A stretch of DNA of 64,000 bases from Sulfolobus sp. A20 (GCF_001719125.1 NZ_CP017006.1:1364001-1428000); one strand, 5' to 3'; positions 27,511 to 37,434 are shown, counted from the stretch's first letter. The notes: a model not told the origin generated them from the letters alone. Numbers and translations: made by a program.

Positions 27511-28142
27511 TATGTGTGGATATAGGTACCGTTATTAAGCTACAAAATGTGGTTATAGTCTTATTTCAAACGTGGATAGTGTGTATTTGAGTGTTTTTAT
27601 TTACTGCCTTTGTTCCCCTCTTAACTAGTTTCATTGAGGAGTTAATTCCATCGTTTACTGGATGTATTATGGTTTCTTTAGGTAACACATTATAGTGATC
27701 ACTCTTCGTAATGTATTTTAGCTTCCTTGAAGATTTTCTCGTTCCAATTTAGAATACTAAGTAATTCCGTTGTCTACGTATTATTATGAATATCCACTTA
27801 TATAGTCCTTTTCATGCGAGTTAGAAAATTTTGAAATTGTCCTTGAATATACTAATGGCTAGGGCTATAGCTAGGGTTTTTAAGTAAGGGGGTACTGCAT
27901 TAAGAGGTAGGGAGAAGTAACTTGTAGGATAAGACAGAGACAATTCCTTAACGTGCTTACTTTATGCTTAGTATCCTCAAGAATCTTCCTACCGCTTATA
28001 CTCCTGCTTACCCCTAACATTAACAACGTCATGACAACGAACGAGGAATATCCATATAAACCTTCTTCCTACCTCCCTCACGCATAGATGGAAAAAGGGA
28101 TTAGTAAACTTTTAACTTCATAACGGCACTATATCCACATAT
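27511..28142. mobile_element. Insertion sequence remnant, family B, with both ends and a scrambled interior
   Basis: The ends are inverted repeats: left gtgtggatataggtaccgtt, right (reverse strand) tgtggatatagtgccgttat. The interior is rearranged. Bases 27832-27892 match 17237-17290 in forward direction, while 27945-28142 match 17035-17240 in reverse. No intact transposase remains. From 27221 to 27510 I see no gene. Confidence 0.75.
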
Positions 28143-28194
28143 CTTCTTGGAGAATTCGAAGAATTTTATAAAATGCATTAAGATATTGTCAATA

Positions 28195-28680
28195 GATTTT
28201 AGGGATGAGTTATACTTAATGCAACATCATTGCATACAACATTGGAATAAGTTTTAAGCCGAGAACCGTGGTATGAAATTTGTTTATCCTCACTGTTGTT
28301 CTACTTATTATTCTAAGTGATGTAAGGGTGTGAAAGAAGTTATTTATAAGTATTTCCGTTATATTGATTCATGATGTAGGAATGATAGGTTCTGACTTCC
28401 TCCTTGCCTTGAAAGGCGAGGGTTCCTCTCATCGATTGTTATATGAGGAGCAGTCGAGAGGCTCAGAGAATCATACAAGTTCATTATTGCAACATCATTT
28501 CTATCATTTCATCGAAATTCAAGCGTAGGAACTTAGTCCTCAGCCATCTGCTTAGGATAGGTGACTCATGGTATTCCTTCGAACTAAACAGCACAGAGCT
28601 CATATCCCCATTAGCCTCTTACCCACCCTTAGAGCATCAAGTGAGCAATCATCATATGGAAAAAGACTGTAAATAGGTTG
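28195..28680. pseudogene. Two abutting TnpB (IS200/IS605) fragments
   Basis: From about 28195 to 28395 the plus strand reads as a broken TnpB C-terminus: Lys-Phe-Val-Tyr, paired cysteines, then Tyr-Lys-Tyr-Phe-Arg. It runs into a minus-strand element end: the hairpin at 28392-28436 followed by the very C-terminus of another TnpB (Ala-Ile-Met-Asn-Leu-Tyr with Ser-Leu-Ser-Leu-Ser-Thr-Ala) around 28440-28500. The open frame seen at 28443-28676 is not a gene. From 28681 to 28860 nothing is recognisable. Confidence 0.65.
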
Positions 28681-28860
28681 GTCTGTCAGTAAAAAAGTTC
28701 TCAGATTAGAATCGATGAAAGTAACTCTCTAAAGGTAGGAAGTATAGGATAAGGGGTATAGCTTATCGATATACTAATAATGTTACAATCTTCAATATTG
28801 TAACGTATCTTAAACTTATGGACTTTTTTTGAGTGAAAGTTAAAAAGTGAAAAAGAGTTC

Positions 28861-30030
28861 TCAGCAAATAGCTAAAGCATTATTGAAATCCTCTATTAAA
28901 TCTTCTATATCCTCTATACCTACTGACACTCTAACAAGTCCCTCGGGTATTTCCATTCTCTTTAACTCCTCTTTAGATAGTGAAGCGTGACTTGTCTCTC
29001 TAGGTAATGTAACTAACGTCTCCACTCCTCCTAAGCTTGACGCAGATATCGCTATTTTTAACGATCTAATTATCTTTTTAGCGCAATCGTATCCTCCTTT
29101 AGGTTCAAAGGATAGCATTCCTCCAAAGCCCTTTAAAACTTTTTTCGCAACACCATAATACTCAAAGTCTGGTAAGCCCGGATAATATACTTTTTTAACC
29201 TTACTATTTTCAGATAAGGACTTAGCTAATTCCATCGCGTTCTTATTATGCTTTTCCATTCTCAAACCTAAGGTCTTAATTCCTCGTAAAGTTAAGTAAG
29301 CACTAAAAGGGTCTGGTATGCCTCCATAAGTTCTCCTAACATTAATTATTCTATTAAACATTTCTTCATCGTTTGTAGCTGAAAGTCCTATTACCACATC
29401 GCTGTGTCCAGAAATATATTTAGTACCACTATGAACAACGATTTTAGCTTTTAAGTCTAAAGGTTGCTGATTATAGGGCGAGGCAAAAGTTGCATCTACT
29501 ATTAATTTAGAACCAGTCTCATAGCTATACTTACCTAGTTCAACCATGTCTACTACTTGAACAGTAGGGTTAGTTATAGATTCAACGTAGATTATATCAT
29601 ATTTCTTATTATTTATATCTAATGAGTTGATTGCTCTAACTGAAACGAAATCTACTTCTATATCTTCTTTTGATTTTAGCTCATTAAGTAAAGTATACGT
29701 TCTTCCATAAAGCTGATTAATTGCAAGAATCTTAGTACCTTTCCTTATTAAGCTTAGTAACACTGATGAAATAGAAGCCATACCAGAAGAAAAAGATATT
29801 CCATATTTAGCATTCTCGAGTGAAGCATACTTTAACTCTAGTGATGTTAAGGTAGGATTACTCTCTCTAGTATATAAGTATGTATTCCCAGTAAATGGAT
29901 CTCTATACGCTTCCACATATTCGTTAGGGTAAAGGAAAGTTGAGGTCTGGAATATTGGCGTTACCACGTTGCCAAATCTCTTATCTATCAATTCTCCTTC
30001 ATGTACTGCCTTAGTATTAAAGCCCTTCAT
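28861..30030 (-). CDS. Cys/Met-metabolism PLP enzyme (cystathionine gamma-synthase/lyase family)
   Basis: A 389-residue fold type I PLP enzyme. The PLP lysine is Lys204 in Ser-Gly-Thr-Lys-Tyr-Ile-Ser-Gly-His. Tyr-x-Arg near 53-55, Ser-Ser-Gly-Met-Ala (81-85) and the C-terminal Val-Arg-Val-Ser-Val-Gly-Ile-Glu also fit. The family includes cystathionine gamma-synthase, gamma-lyase and methionine gamma-lyase; sequence alone does not separate them. A TATA box cttatataatc lies about 40 bases before the ATG. It is divergent from the RidA gene, so removal of reactive enamines made by PLP enzymes may link them. Confidence 0.9.
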   Translation of the reverse strand: MKGFNTKAVHEGELIDKRFGNVVTPIFQTSTFLYPNEYVEAYRDPFTGNTYLYTRESNPTLTSLELKYASLENAKYGISFSSGMASISSVLLSLIRKGTKILAINQLYGRTYTLLNELKSKEDIEVDFVSVRAINSLDINNKKYDIIYVESITNPTVQVVDMVELGKYSYETGSKLIVDATFASPYNQQPLDLKAKIVVHSGTKYISGHSDVVIGLSATNDEEMFNRIINVRRTYGGIPDPFSAYLTLRGIKTLGLRMEKHNKNAMELAKSLSENSKVKKVYYPGLPDFEYYGVAKKVLKGFGGMLSFEPKGGYDCAKKIIRSLKIAISASSLGGVETLVTLPRETSHASLSKEELKRMEIPEGLVRVSVGIEDIEDLIEDFNNALAIC

Positions 30031-30344
30031 CAGTAGAAAAGTAGAGTTCTAGGAATAAAAGATTATATAAGCAGAATCATCAAGAAACTATCTGACTTCC
30101 TCTCCTCCTCTATAAATGGCGAAGGCTCATTTTTTAAATTTTAACGTTTTGTCTAAGGAGGTGGGAAAACTTGACGTGAATCTTAGCCAAAACAACTGAT
30201 CTTCTCCCTCCCTAAAAGACGAGGCTATTCCTCTTTTTAAAGTGTTCTTAAATAGAGGGTTAAAATACTTGAGACTAATTGTATAAAGTAAGTAAGCTTT
30301 TCCTTCCCCAGAAGCTTTTTTATATGTATTATCAAAACTTCTAT

Positions 30345-30713
30345 ATGCCTCAGAAAAAGGTTATAGACGTACCAAGCTTAAGTAAAGGAGGACCCTACTC
30401 TCATGCAGTAATCTATGACAATCTAGTCTTCATTTCGGGCATGACTGGACAAGACCCAGAAAAAGATCTTAGTTTTGAGGAGCAGTTTAAGAACGCCATA
30501 GAAAAGATTGCTAAGGTACTAGAGCAAGCTTCTTCGTCATTAGATAAAGTTTTAAAAGTGACAGTTTATCTCTCTGATCCTCAATACTTTAATAAGATGA
30601 ACGAACTCTTCAAATATTATTTTCCTAACAATCCACCGGCGAGAACAACTATAGTGTGTAGATTCGTTAACGATAAAATAAAAGTTGAAATTGACGTGGT
30701 TGCAGGTATATGA
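30345..30713 (+). CDS. RidA/YjgF-family imine deaminase
   Basis: A 122-residue RidA family protein, the usual length when started at the ATG at 30345. Longer in-frame starts at 30324 (ATG) and 30279 (TTG) overlap the TATA-like ttttttatatg at about 30315-30325, which places transcription start near 30345. Conserved residues include Gly-Pro-Tyr-Ser-His-Ala, Gly-Met-Thr-Gly and the near C-terminal Pro-Ala-Arg-Thr-Thr with Arg, then Val-Glu-Ile-Asp. RidA hydrolyses 2-aminoacrylate and related enamines. Its stop overlaps the next start (ATGA), so the two are coupled. Confidence 0.92.
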   Translation: MPQKKVIDVPSLSKGGPYSHAVIYDNLVFISGMTGQDPEKDLSFEEQFKNAIEKIAKVLEQASSSLDKVLKVTVYLSDPQYFNKMNELFKYYFPNNPPARTTIVCRFVNDKIKVEIDVVAGI

Positions 30714-31786
30714 AAATGAATATTGAAACCCCAGCCTTAGTGATAGACTATGGAAAGACAATCAGAAACATAAAAGAAATGCAGGCGTTAGCTAATAAGA
30801 GTGGAAAGAGATTAAGACCCCATGCCAAAACACATAAGATACCGTACCTAGCCCATTTGCAGATAAATGAGGGAGCAGTAGGAATATGTGCGCAAAAAGT
30901 AAGTGAAGCTGAAGTGTTCGCTAAATCTGGTATTAATGATATTCTGATTAGCAATGAGGTATTAGGAGAGAAGAAAATAAGAAAAATATTTGAACTAATA
31001 AACTTAGGTAACAAAATAAGTGTAGCCGTAGACTCCCATATTGGTATAAGAGAATTAGAGACCATAGGTAAGGAGTATTCTAATTACGTTGAGGTCTTAG
31101 TTGATGTAGACGTAGGAATGAACAGATGTGGAGTAAACGTCAATGACAATAATAGTTTAGAAAAGATAGTCGATAGCTTGAAGAACTCTCCCCACGTGTT
31201 ATTTAAGGGCTTTATGGGATACGATGGGCATACAGCGAACATAAAAGATTTAAAACTTAGGGCTGAGGCTGTGGAGAAGGGATATCAAGACATTTTAAAG
31301 ATTAAACGTTTATTTGAGAAGAAGGGTTTACATGCTGATATAGTATCAGTGGGAGGTACACCATCAGCCAGTTTGTGGGCTTTAAAGGAGGAAATAAATG
31401 AACTCCAGCCTGGGACATATGTTTTCTACGATATCCATCAAGTAGAATTGGGTGTAACTGATATAGATCACATATCAGCTTACGTTTTAAGCCAAGTTAT
31501 AAGTAGGGCTGAAGATAGAGTGGTTTTAGATGTGGGCTATAAGGGTATTACCATAGAACAAGGCATATACCCGACTGTGGTATCGCATAAATGGTTAGCC
31601 GTGAAGTCGATGTCTGAAGAACACACTGTATTGAAAGGATCACCTTTACCTGACTATGAGGAGAAAGTTCAATTAATACCATATCACGTATGCCCTACTA
31701 TTGACTTATGGGATGAGGCTATATTGGTAAATAATGATAAAGTTATAACGAGTTTAAAAATAGAAGCGAGGGGGAAGAAACTATAA
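30710..31786 (+). CDS. D-serine dehydratase-like / D-threonine aldolase family PLP enzyme
   Basis: A 358-residue fold type III (alanine racemase-like) PLP enzyme of the DSD1 family. The PLP lysine is Lys40 in Pro-His-Ala-Lys-Thr-His-Lys. The C-terminal His326-Val-Cys328 matches the zinc pair of DSD1-type D-serine dehydratase. Start ATG overlaps the RidA stop. A D-serine or D-threonine dehydratase would release the enamine that RidA clears, so the pair makes biochemical sense. D-threonine aldolase is the main alternative. Confidence 0.9.
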   Translation: MKMNIETPALVIDYGKTIRNIKEMQALANKSGKRLRPHAKTHKIPYLAHLQINEGAVGICAQKVSEAEVFAKSGINDILISNEVLGEKKIRKIFELINLGNKISVAVDSHIGIRELETIGKEYSNYVEVLVDVDVGMNRCGVNVNDNNSLEKIVDSLKNSPHVLFKGFMGYDGHTANIKDLKLRAEAVEKGYQDILKIKRLFEKKGLHADIVSVGGTPSASLWALKEEINELQPGTYVFYDIHQVELGVTDIDHISAYVLSQVISRAEDRVVLDVGYKGITIEQGIYPTVVSHKWLAVKSMSEEHTVLKGSPLPDYEEKVQLIPYHVCPTIDLWDEAILVNNDKVITSLKIEARGKKL

Positions 31787-31911
31787 CATTAATCTGACAA
31801 TACGATCTGTTCATATAATGACGTTAGTAGATCTAAGCAGAAATTCCTTCTTACAAAGTACGATCTGTTTATATGAAGACAATAATTGTAAAAAGAGTAT
31901 TCATTAAAAAG

Positions 31912-33018
31912 TCAGCTATATTGCAAAGGTTTAATTACCTCACCTTTGACTTGAACCTTAGGTATAATAAATCTTGTAGAGTGTTCCACTTTTCCCTCAG
32001 AGTCATATAGTGGAACTCTTTTTCCTTCTACTACCTCGATGCCTATGAAATTAGCCTTCCCATCTAATTGCCTATTTATAGCCTTAGCTGGATTTATCGT
32101 CACACTCCTTAATATATCTTGTAAATCCATGCCTAGATGTAAGAATTTTGACATAGTAGTGTATAAGTCAACTACTGGCAACGGTATGCTATATTTATGT
32201 ATATCAGTACTTATAGTATCCGGTAGAAGGTTTTCTTCTAGTGCCTTTTTAGCAGTTGTAAATGAAAAACTTCCCCGACCATGACCAACGTCAATTATAA
32301 CCCCTTTATTCTTCAATCCCTTTACTTTATTTAACCTATTTAAGATGGAATTTGGTTCAGGTCTAAAGGTATGAGTTAAAATATCCCCCTTCTCAAGGTA
32401 AGGAATAATCTCATCTAAGTCTGGAGGGGGTATGCCAAAATGGACCATTACAGGTAAATTGAATGGTTTAGCACACTCTTTAGCCCTCTTTAATGGTTCG
32501 ATTCCTAATTCTCCATTAGCGTCTCCACTTAATCTAACCTTCACGCCTACTATTACATCTAAGTTATTTTGAATAGTTGACTTACACAAGTTAACATCAG
32601 CTATTTCAATATTAGGAATGTCTGAGTATTGTCCTTTTTTAGAAACTCCGAAGAAAGGTATTCCAGCGAAGGCAATATTGATGAATGCAAAAATTTTAGT
32701 TTCAGATTGTTCTATTACGAATTTCCTAAGACCCATGAAATTTCCAGCTCCAGAACTTCCGGCATCAACTAGAGTCATTAACCCACTTTTGCTAACTATA
32801 TCGTTTGGATTTACTCCTAAACTTGTTGCATAATAATAAACGTGAGTGTGCAAGTCTATTGGAGGAGGGATTAGTATCAATTCTCTCAAATTATATGTCT
32901 TATCTACTGATGAATCTGAAATTTCCCCTATCTTATCGACTTTTTCATTATTTATCCTAACGTCACACTTAATTAACTCTTCTCCAGTGAAAAGTTTGAC
33001 ATTGGCTAATTTTATCAA
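31912..33018 (-). CDS. Amidohydrolase, EF_0837/deacetylase-like family
   Basis: A 368-residue amidohydrolase with a full binuclear metal site: His57-x-His59, the probably carboxylated Lys160 (Gly-Val-Lys-Val-Arg-Leu-Ser-Gly), His193, His216 and Asp272 (Ser-Thr-Asp-Ile-His). Relatives remove acyl groups from amino acids or hydroxy acids. The start is TTG at 33018 behind a strong GAGGAGAT ribosome site; no ATG fits better. It lies 18 bases downstream of the GH12 gene on the same strand. Its place beside D-amino-acid enzymes suggests an N-acyl (perhaps D-) amino-acid substrate, unproven. Confidence 0.85.
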   Translation of the reverse strand: MIKLANVKLFTGEELIKCDVRINNEKVDKIGEISDSSVDKTYNLRELILIPPPIDLHTHVYYYATSLGVNPNDIVSKSGLMTLVDAGSSGAGNFMGLRKFVIEQSETKIFAFINIAFAGIPFFGVSKKGQYSDIPNIEIADVNLCKSTIQNNLDVIVGVKVRLSGDANGELGIEPLKRAKECAKPFNLPVMVHFGIPPPDLDEIIPYLEKGDILTHTFRPEPNSILNRLNKVKGLKNKGVIIDVGHGRGSFSFTTAKKALEENLLPDTISTDIHKYSIPLPVVDLYTTMSKFLHLGMDLQDILRSVTINPAKAINRQLDGKANFIGIEVVEGKRVPLYDSEGKVEHSTRFIIPKVQVKGEVIKPLQYS

Positions 33019-33036
33019 GACTGGATCTCCTCCTCA

Positions 33037-33960
33037 TTAACTTTTAACAACAATATCATATGAAAATATTTCGAATGAATACATTACTTCACCATTTGGA
33101 TTGGGTCTAAACTCTGAACCCAGATCAATTGTCTGCAAATGCAGATTATATATGTATTCAGAATTCCAATTAAAGTAATGAGATAAAATGTATATAGTTT
33201 CATTGATGAAATTTGATAAGTTTACCATTACATCGCCTCCTCTTATATCTATTGAAAAAGTAATTATAGTCCATGGATTAGAACTTCCATTATCCACGTA
33301 TACTTCCCAATTCGCATATACTGTCTTACCATTTACTATCACTGGTATTCTTATCGTCGTAACATAGGTCCCGGCTGGCACAGTGCCTGCTGTATGATAA
33401 AGCCATATCATTAGCTCTATATCTCCATGTGTTGCTCCCAACGTGGTGACGTTCCTAGTCATCCAGATGTCATACGCGAAATCTATAGGAGTATTTGATA
33501 TGTCTTTAATAGAGTAATTAACTTCCAAGTATACTCCCTTACTAACGTTATATAGCACTATAGGTAGTGGGAGAATCCCACTAGGAGACGGTATGCCTCC
33601 ACCCCATACATTAACGCCATAAAGTATTTCCGGATAACCCAATACTGTGGGATTGTCTTCATATAACGCTCTAATGAAACTTAGGTTTACTATCATCTTA
33701 TTATTAAACAACGTCATAGTAACATTGCCAACTGATGAGTTAGCCATGTTCCATAGATTCGTATTTATGCTTATGTGATTTATTGAAAAGGAATTATAGG
33801 GATTAGTAGGAGTTCCAATTATCTCTATTGATTCCCCACCTTGGAGTAAACTCTCCTTAATGATACGTTGTGGATTACCTTGGTGTTGTAAAAATATTAA
33901 TGAAATCAATAATAAGACAGTTATTAGAACAGCTAAAGAGACCAATAATATTCTTCGCAT
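33037..33960 (-). CDS. Secreted GH12 family beta-glucanase
   Basis: A 307-residue protein with an N-terminal hydrophobic signal or anchor (about 4-24) and a GH12 domain. Signatures are Gly-Tyr-Pro-Glu-Ile-Leu-Tyr-Gly (108-115), Glu-Leu-Met-Ile-Trp (182-186) with Glu182 as nucleophile, and Phe-Glu-Ile-Phe (296-299) with Glu297 as acid/base. S. solfataricus has several extracellular GH12 enzymes active on beta-1,4-glucans and xylan, in keeping with this. A TATA-like taatataaata lies about 38 bases before the ATG. The enzyme would release oligosaccharides outside the cell for the sugar transporters and the GH116 glycosidase found in this window. Confidence 0.87.
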   Translation of the reverse strand: MRRILLVSLAVLITVLLLISLIFLQHQGNPQRIIKESLLQGGESIEIIGTPTNPYNSFSINHISINTNLWNMANSSVGNVTMTLFNNKMIVNLSFIRALYEDNPTVLGYPEILYGVNVWGGGIPSPSGILPLPIVLYNVSKGVYLEVNYSIKDISNTPIDFAYDIWMTRNVTTLGATHGDIELMIWLYHTAGTVPAGTYVTTIRIPVIVNGKTVYANWEVYVDNGSSNPWTIITFSIDIRGGDVMVNLSNFINETIYILSHYFNWNSEYIYNLHLQTIDLGSEFRPNPNGEVMYSFEIFSYDIVVKS

Positions 33961-34028
33961 AATTTGTTTTTAACCCCCTTAATAATAAGCTATTTATATT
34001 ACAAGTTAAGTATAAAAGCCTCGCTCTT

Positions 34029-34074
34029 TACAAAATGAGAAAAGCTTCGCCCTTCAAGACGGGGAGAAAGTCAG
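34029..34074 (+). repeat. Mini-hairpin element related to TnpB ends
   Basis: tttacaaaatgagaaaagct is followed by a short imperfect stem (cttcgccc/gacggggag) and ends in agaaagtcag. This fits the pattern of a left end fused to a right end of the TnpB element without any gene. Confidence 0.55.
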
Positions 34075-34117
34075 CTATCTATCAGATCCCTAGAAGATTA
34101 CCTTTAGTATAACGTAA

Positions 34118-35310
34118 CTGACTTCCTCCCCTTAAGGGGTTTCTCTCATCGATTCGTGTTTACATCTCTCATTTAAGGAACAGTTGAGATGCTCAGAGAA
34201 CCATACAAAATAGCAATAACGTCATGATCATTCTCATTACCACACTTTATAAAATGAAAATACCTATAAGAAACCTCTTTCATTTCTTTACCACACTTAG
34301 GACAGTGAGTAGATGAGAAACTAGGGTCAACATAAACAACCTTAACACCATATTTCTTAGCTTGCCATTCTATCCAGTATTGAATGCGACCATACTGGAT
34401 CGAATACAACTTATCCCTAAACTCTACTGGTAGCCTTTTAATCATATTATTCAAATCCTCTAAGAAGATAGCTGAAACGTTTAGTGATTTAGCTGTATCA
34501 ACAACCCACTTACCGATTTTCCTAGCCTTTTTATGGAAATCCCTAATCCTATAATATTTTCTCACTATCTTTAATATTTTCTCACTATCTTCCTCTTATC
34601 ATATTTCCTTTGCAAATCCTCAGCTAAAGCCTTAAAAATGATAAGTATCCTCTAAACGTGTTAGAATCTTAACGTAACATATATCATCCTTGCTAACAAC
34701 AATTTCATTCATATTCAACAGCAACACCATCCTTAGCTAGGGGTTGATCATAAGAAGAGAGATCTTCAAATAAGCGTCCCATTCCTTAAAACTAGCTTCT
34801 CTTATCTCCCAATCCTTGTAAAATGATAAACTCCTTAGATAACCTAGAATTGGCAACTCATTAACACCCCTAAAAACGTTCATTCCCTCAAGATCTAACG
34901 AGATGCTCGGAGTTAACCAAATATACTTTGCGTACCCTAGAGTACTTACCCTTCTTAGGGTTCCTAAGTCAACTTTTATATATTGCTGTAGCATCCCTAT
35001 AACAATCTTGAGCAAGTTTAGGGTGAAGGTTAAACCTCTCCTTCAAAACTTGATAATTTGCCTTATGAACTTCTCTAATTAGGTTCTTCTCAAGCTTACT
35101 TTCCCTCAACCAATTAAGGACATATTTTAAACCTATCTCATATCTTTGAATAAGGCTGAATAGGAGAGGGAAATCAGAAAGCTTAGCGTAGCCCTGATTC
35201 CTAACCCACCCTTACTAATAGCTCCCCTACCCACAGATACATGTAGGAAAAAGGGAGTTTATATACTTTACAATCCCCTCCCTTAAGGGCGAGGACTTCC
35301 TCACCTTGTA
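34118..35310 (-). pseudogene. Decayed TnpB (IS200/IS605 OrfB) with both element ends
   Basis: A minus-strand tnpB broken into at least two frames (34737-35015 and 34173-34565) with stops between. The C-terminal zinc ribbon shows Cys-Pro-Lys-Cys but the third cysteine is Phe (Phe-His-Phe-Ile-Lys-Cys), a further sign of decay. Downstream, the right end has a conserved ATCGATGAG, a small stem and GGAAGTCAG (34118-34155). Upstream, the left end holds a hairpin (35273-35304) and a TATA-like aaagtatataaa. The N-terminal part matches the fragment at 43.16-44.04 kb closely. Confidence 0.8.
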
Positions 35311-35487
35311 ACTTCATTAGGAGTTAATTATAAAAATACACGTTAAAAAACACTAACTCTTCTTTAAAATTAAGAGATCAATTTAAGTATTTACAAGCAA
35401 TCAAGTACAAAATTTTTAGATTATTTCCATCACGCTTTTAACTATTTATAGACTAAGTTATTTAACGTCAATTACATATATTTAATT

Positions 35488-36057
35488 ATGCAGAAGGTTC
35501 AATCGCTTAGAGTTATAAGTATAACAGACTTCCGGGTACCCTACTTGATTCTTCATGTTTCAGTTATAGTAATAGCTGTATTCATTTCAGCATATTTAAT
35601 CGTAACTATGAATATGCCTATGCTTATCACATTGGACTTCTTCATTTACTTTATCTCGTTTATAATAATATTAGTCATAGTCCTCTCATTAACTTATGAG
35701 ATAAGTTTTAAGGAAAGCGAAATGTTCGTTAAAAATTTGATATTTCGACCCTCTCTGACTGAGTTCAAAATAAAAGACGTTAACTTGTTAATAGGATTGA
35801 AGAGGAGTAGCTTCTTGGGAGGGCTAGTAATAACCTATAATAACAAGTTAATCTTCAAGTTTGTGATCTTAAATAGAAATATAAGCAAGATTAGAAAAAT
35901 TCTTATGAGTAAAGGTTATAGAGATGGTGGGCAATACAAGATATGCAAGATATGCGGTAGCATAAATTATTTATATGATAGAAAGTGTAGCGTTTGTGGA
36001 TCAAGAGACTTATCTATATATACTCTATTATGGCTAGACTTAAATGTATCTAGATGA
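35488..36057 (+). CDS. Membrane protein with C-terminal zinc ribbon, function unknown
   Basis: A 189-residue protein I do not recognise. Two hydrophobic segments (about 19-40 and 47-70) are followed by a compact middle domain and a C-terminal Cys4 zinc ribbon (Cys153, Cys156, Cys167, Cys170). The layout is a two-pass membrane anchor with a cytoplasmic PH-like or ribbon domain. A TATA-like gttatttaac about 26 bases before the ATG suggests a leaderless message. It stands alone between TnpB remnants and hairpin elements. Confidence 0.65.
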   Translation: MQKVQSLRVISITDFRVPYLILHVSVIVIAVFISAYLIVTMNMPMLITLDFFIYFISFIIILVIVLSLTYEISFKESEMFVKNLIFRPSLTEFKIKDVNLLIGLKRSSFLGGLVITYNNKLIFKFVILNRNISKIRKILMSKGYRDGGQYKICKICGSINYLYDRKCSVCGSRDLSIYTLLWLDLNVSR

Positions 36058-36307
36058 CGATGTATATCTCTTTCCCAATTATATACTAAAAATATATTAT
36101 ATTTTTTTAAAATTTCGTGCTAAACACCTTTATTCGTTGTCTAAAAATTATATATTACCGTGTTTTAATGAAAAATTATCATCATAAAAGATAGTTATAT
36201 TAAAACTGTTTATCGATTTAATTATGTTGTTCATATAATGGTTCTAACCTTTAAGAGATTTCTAATTTTACTATGACTTTCTGAGGACGTAAAAAGGTAA
36301 TATAGTT

Positions 36308-36416
36308 GACAAAGGAATAGTAAACCTCGCCTTTAGGGCGGGAAGTATCAGATAATAGTTAATTCCATTTACAAAGTGAGGTAAAGCCTCGCCTTTTATG
36401 GCGGGGAGGAAGCCAG
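36308..36416 (+). repeat. Two tandem mini-hairpin elements
   Basis: Copy one (36308-36353) has acctcgcc, a loop, ggcgggaa and ends gtatcag. Copy two (36369-36416) reads tttacaaagtgaggtaaag, then cctcgcc/ggcgggg and aggaagccag. Together they fill much of the gap between 36058 and 36528. They are the clearest examples of TnpB left-end sequence joined to right-end sequence with nothing between. Confidence 0.65.
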
Positions 36417-36528
36417 TTAACTTAATACTACGTTTTAGCAATCTTATTTATGATAAAAAGTACGATATCATATCGATAAACACGCCGTAATATATAAAAT
36501 CCTAGAAGCCTAATGTAATAGGAGGAAA

Positions 36529-37221
36529 ATGTTAAAGGCTTATAAAATGAGGCTTCAAGTCGAGCATCCTACGTGCTGGACGTTTAACACGTTAAATTAT
36601 GACGTAAAAGCTCACGTTAAGTACTTATTTCCCATAGTTTCCAAGAACTTGATTTTCGAGATAGCTGAGATCACTTCTGAAAGCAGAAGTGATGTAAGTG
36701 ATTTCATAAACTTAATGAATAGTAAGAAATATAGACGTAACCTAAGTCTAATTGACGTCGAACGTTCAAGATTGTCAAAAACTGCATTAATGTATTACTT
36801 CAAACTTTACGACGGATCCATAACGAGAACTTTACTTAGTAATGGTGTAATAATAGGTAATGTATTAGCCTATAATGGAGTAGAGGAATGGGATCTGTAT
36901 TATTTAGGAAATGATATAGACTCTGTAATGGGTAATATTTCAAAGGAATTAAGTAAAGTGGAAGTTAAGATAGAGGATTTAACTTATGACAGATTTGAAA
37001 TGGAGGATATGAAAAAGGAAATGTTCTTGATAAATGGTTTAACTTTTACGGAAAAGAAGGTATTATATGCTGCATATAAGATGGGTTACTTTGACTATCC
37101 TAAAAACATAAAGCTGGATGATTTAGCTAAATCTTTTGGTGTTACTAAAGTAGCCTTAGATAGGACGATAAGAAATGGGTTAAGAAAGATATTATCACAG
37201 ATATTCGATAATGCTAAATAA
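36529..37221 (+). CDS. HTH_10 (Bat-like) transcriptional regulator, paralogue R4
   Basis: A 230-residue paralogue. The N-terminal motif is His-Pro-Thr-Cys-Trp-Thr (Cys16, Trp17). The C-terminal HTH (about 170-226) has Phe-Thr-Glu-Lys-Lys, Gly-Tyr-Phe-Asp-Tyr-Pro-Lys, Gly-Val-Thr-Lys and Ile-Arg-Asn-Gly. A taggagga ribosome-like site precedes the ATG. It lies 213 bases upstream of the sugar ABC operon on the same strand, which is its probable target. Confidence 0.82.
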   Translation: MLKAYKMRLQVEHPTCWTFNTLNYDVKAHVKYLFPIVSKNLIFEIAEITSESRSDVSDFINLMNSKKYRRNLSLIDVERSRLSKTALMYYFKLYDGSITRTLLSNGVIIGNVLAYNGVEEWDLYYLGNDIDSVMGNISKELSKVEVKIEDLTYDRFEMEDMKKEMFLINGLTFTEKKVLYAAYKMGYFDYPKNIKLDDLAKSFGVTKVALDRTIRNGLRKILSQIFDNAK

Positions 37222-37434
37222 ATTATTTTTGGTCAATATCTTGTCATCTTAGATATTTATATTGTATGCATATTATATCGTAGTGATCAATTCTTTGTTA
37301 ATTTTTCGGATAGGTTCATAAAAAATAAAGAATATTAGAGAGTCATAGTCTATAAAAGCAAAATAAAATGTTAAACTAACAAGTTAAGTATAATATTAAT
37401 TATAATGATGAGTGACAATATGATCTGAAGAAGC

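Noticed and set aside
28443-28676. Possible small gene on the plus strand
   Set aside because: It is antisense to the C-terminus and right end of a TnpB remnant and has no promoter or recognisable sequence.
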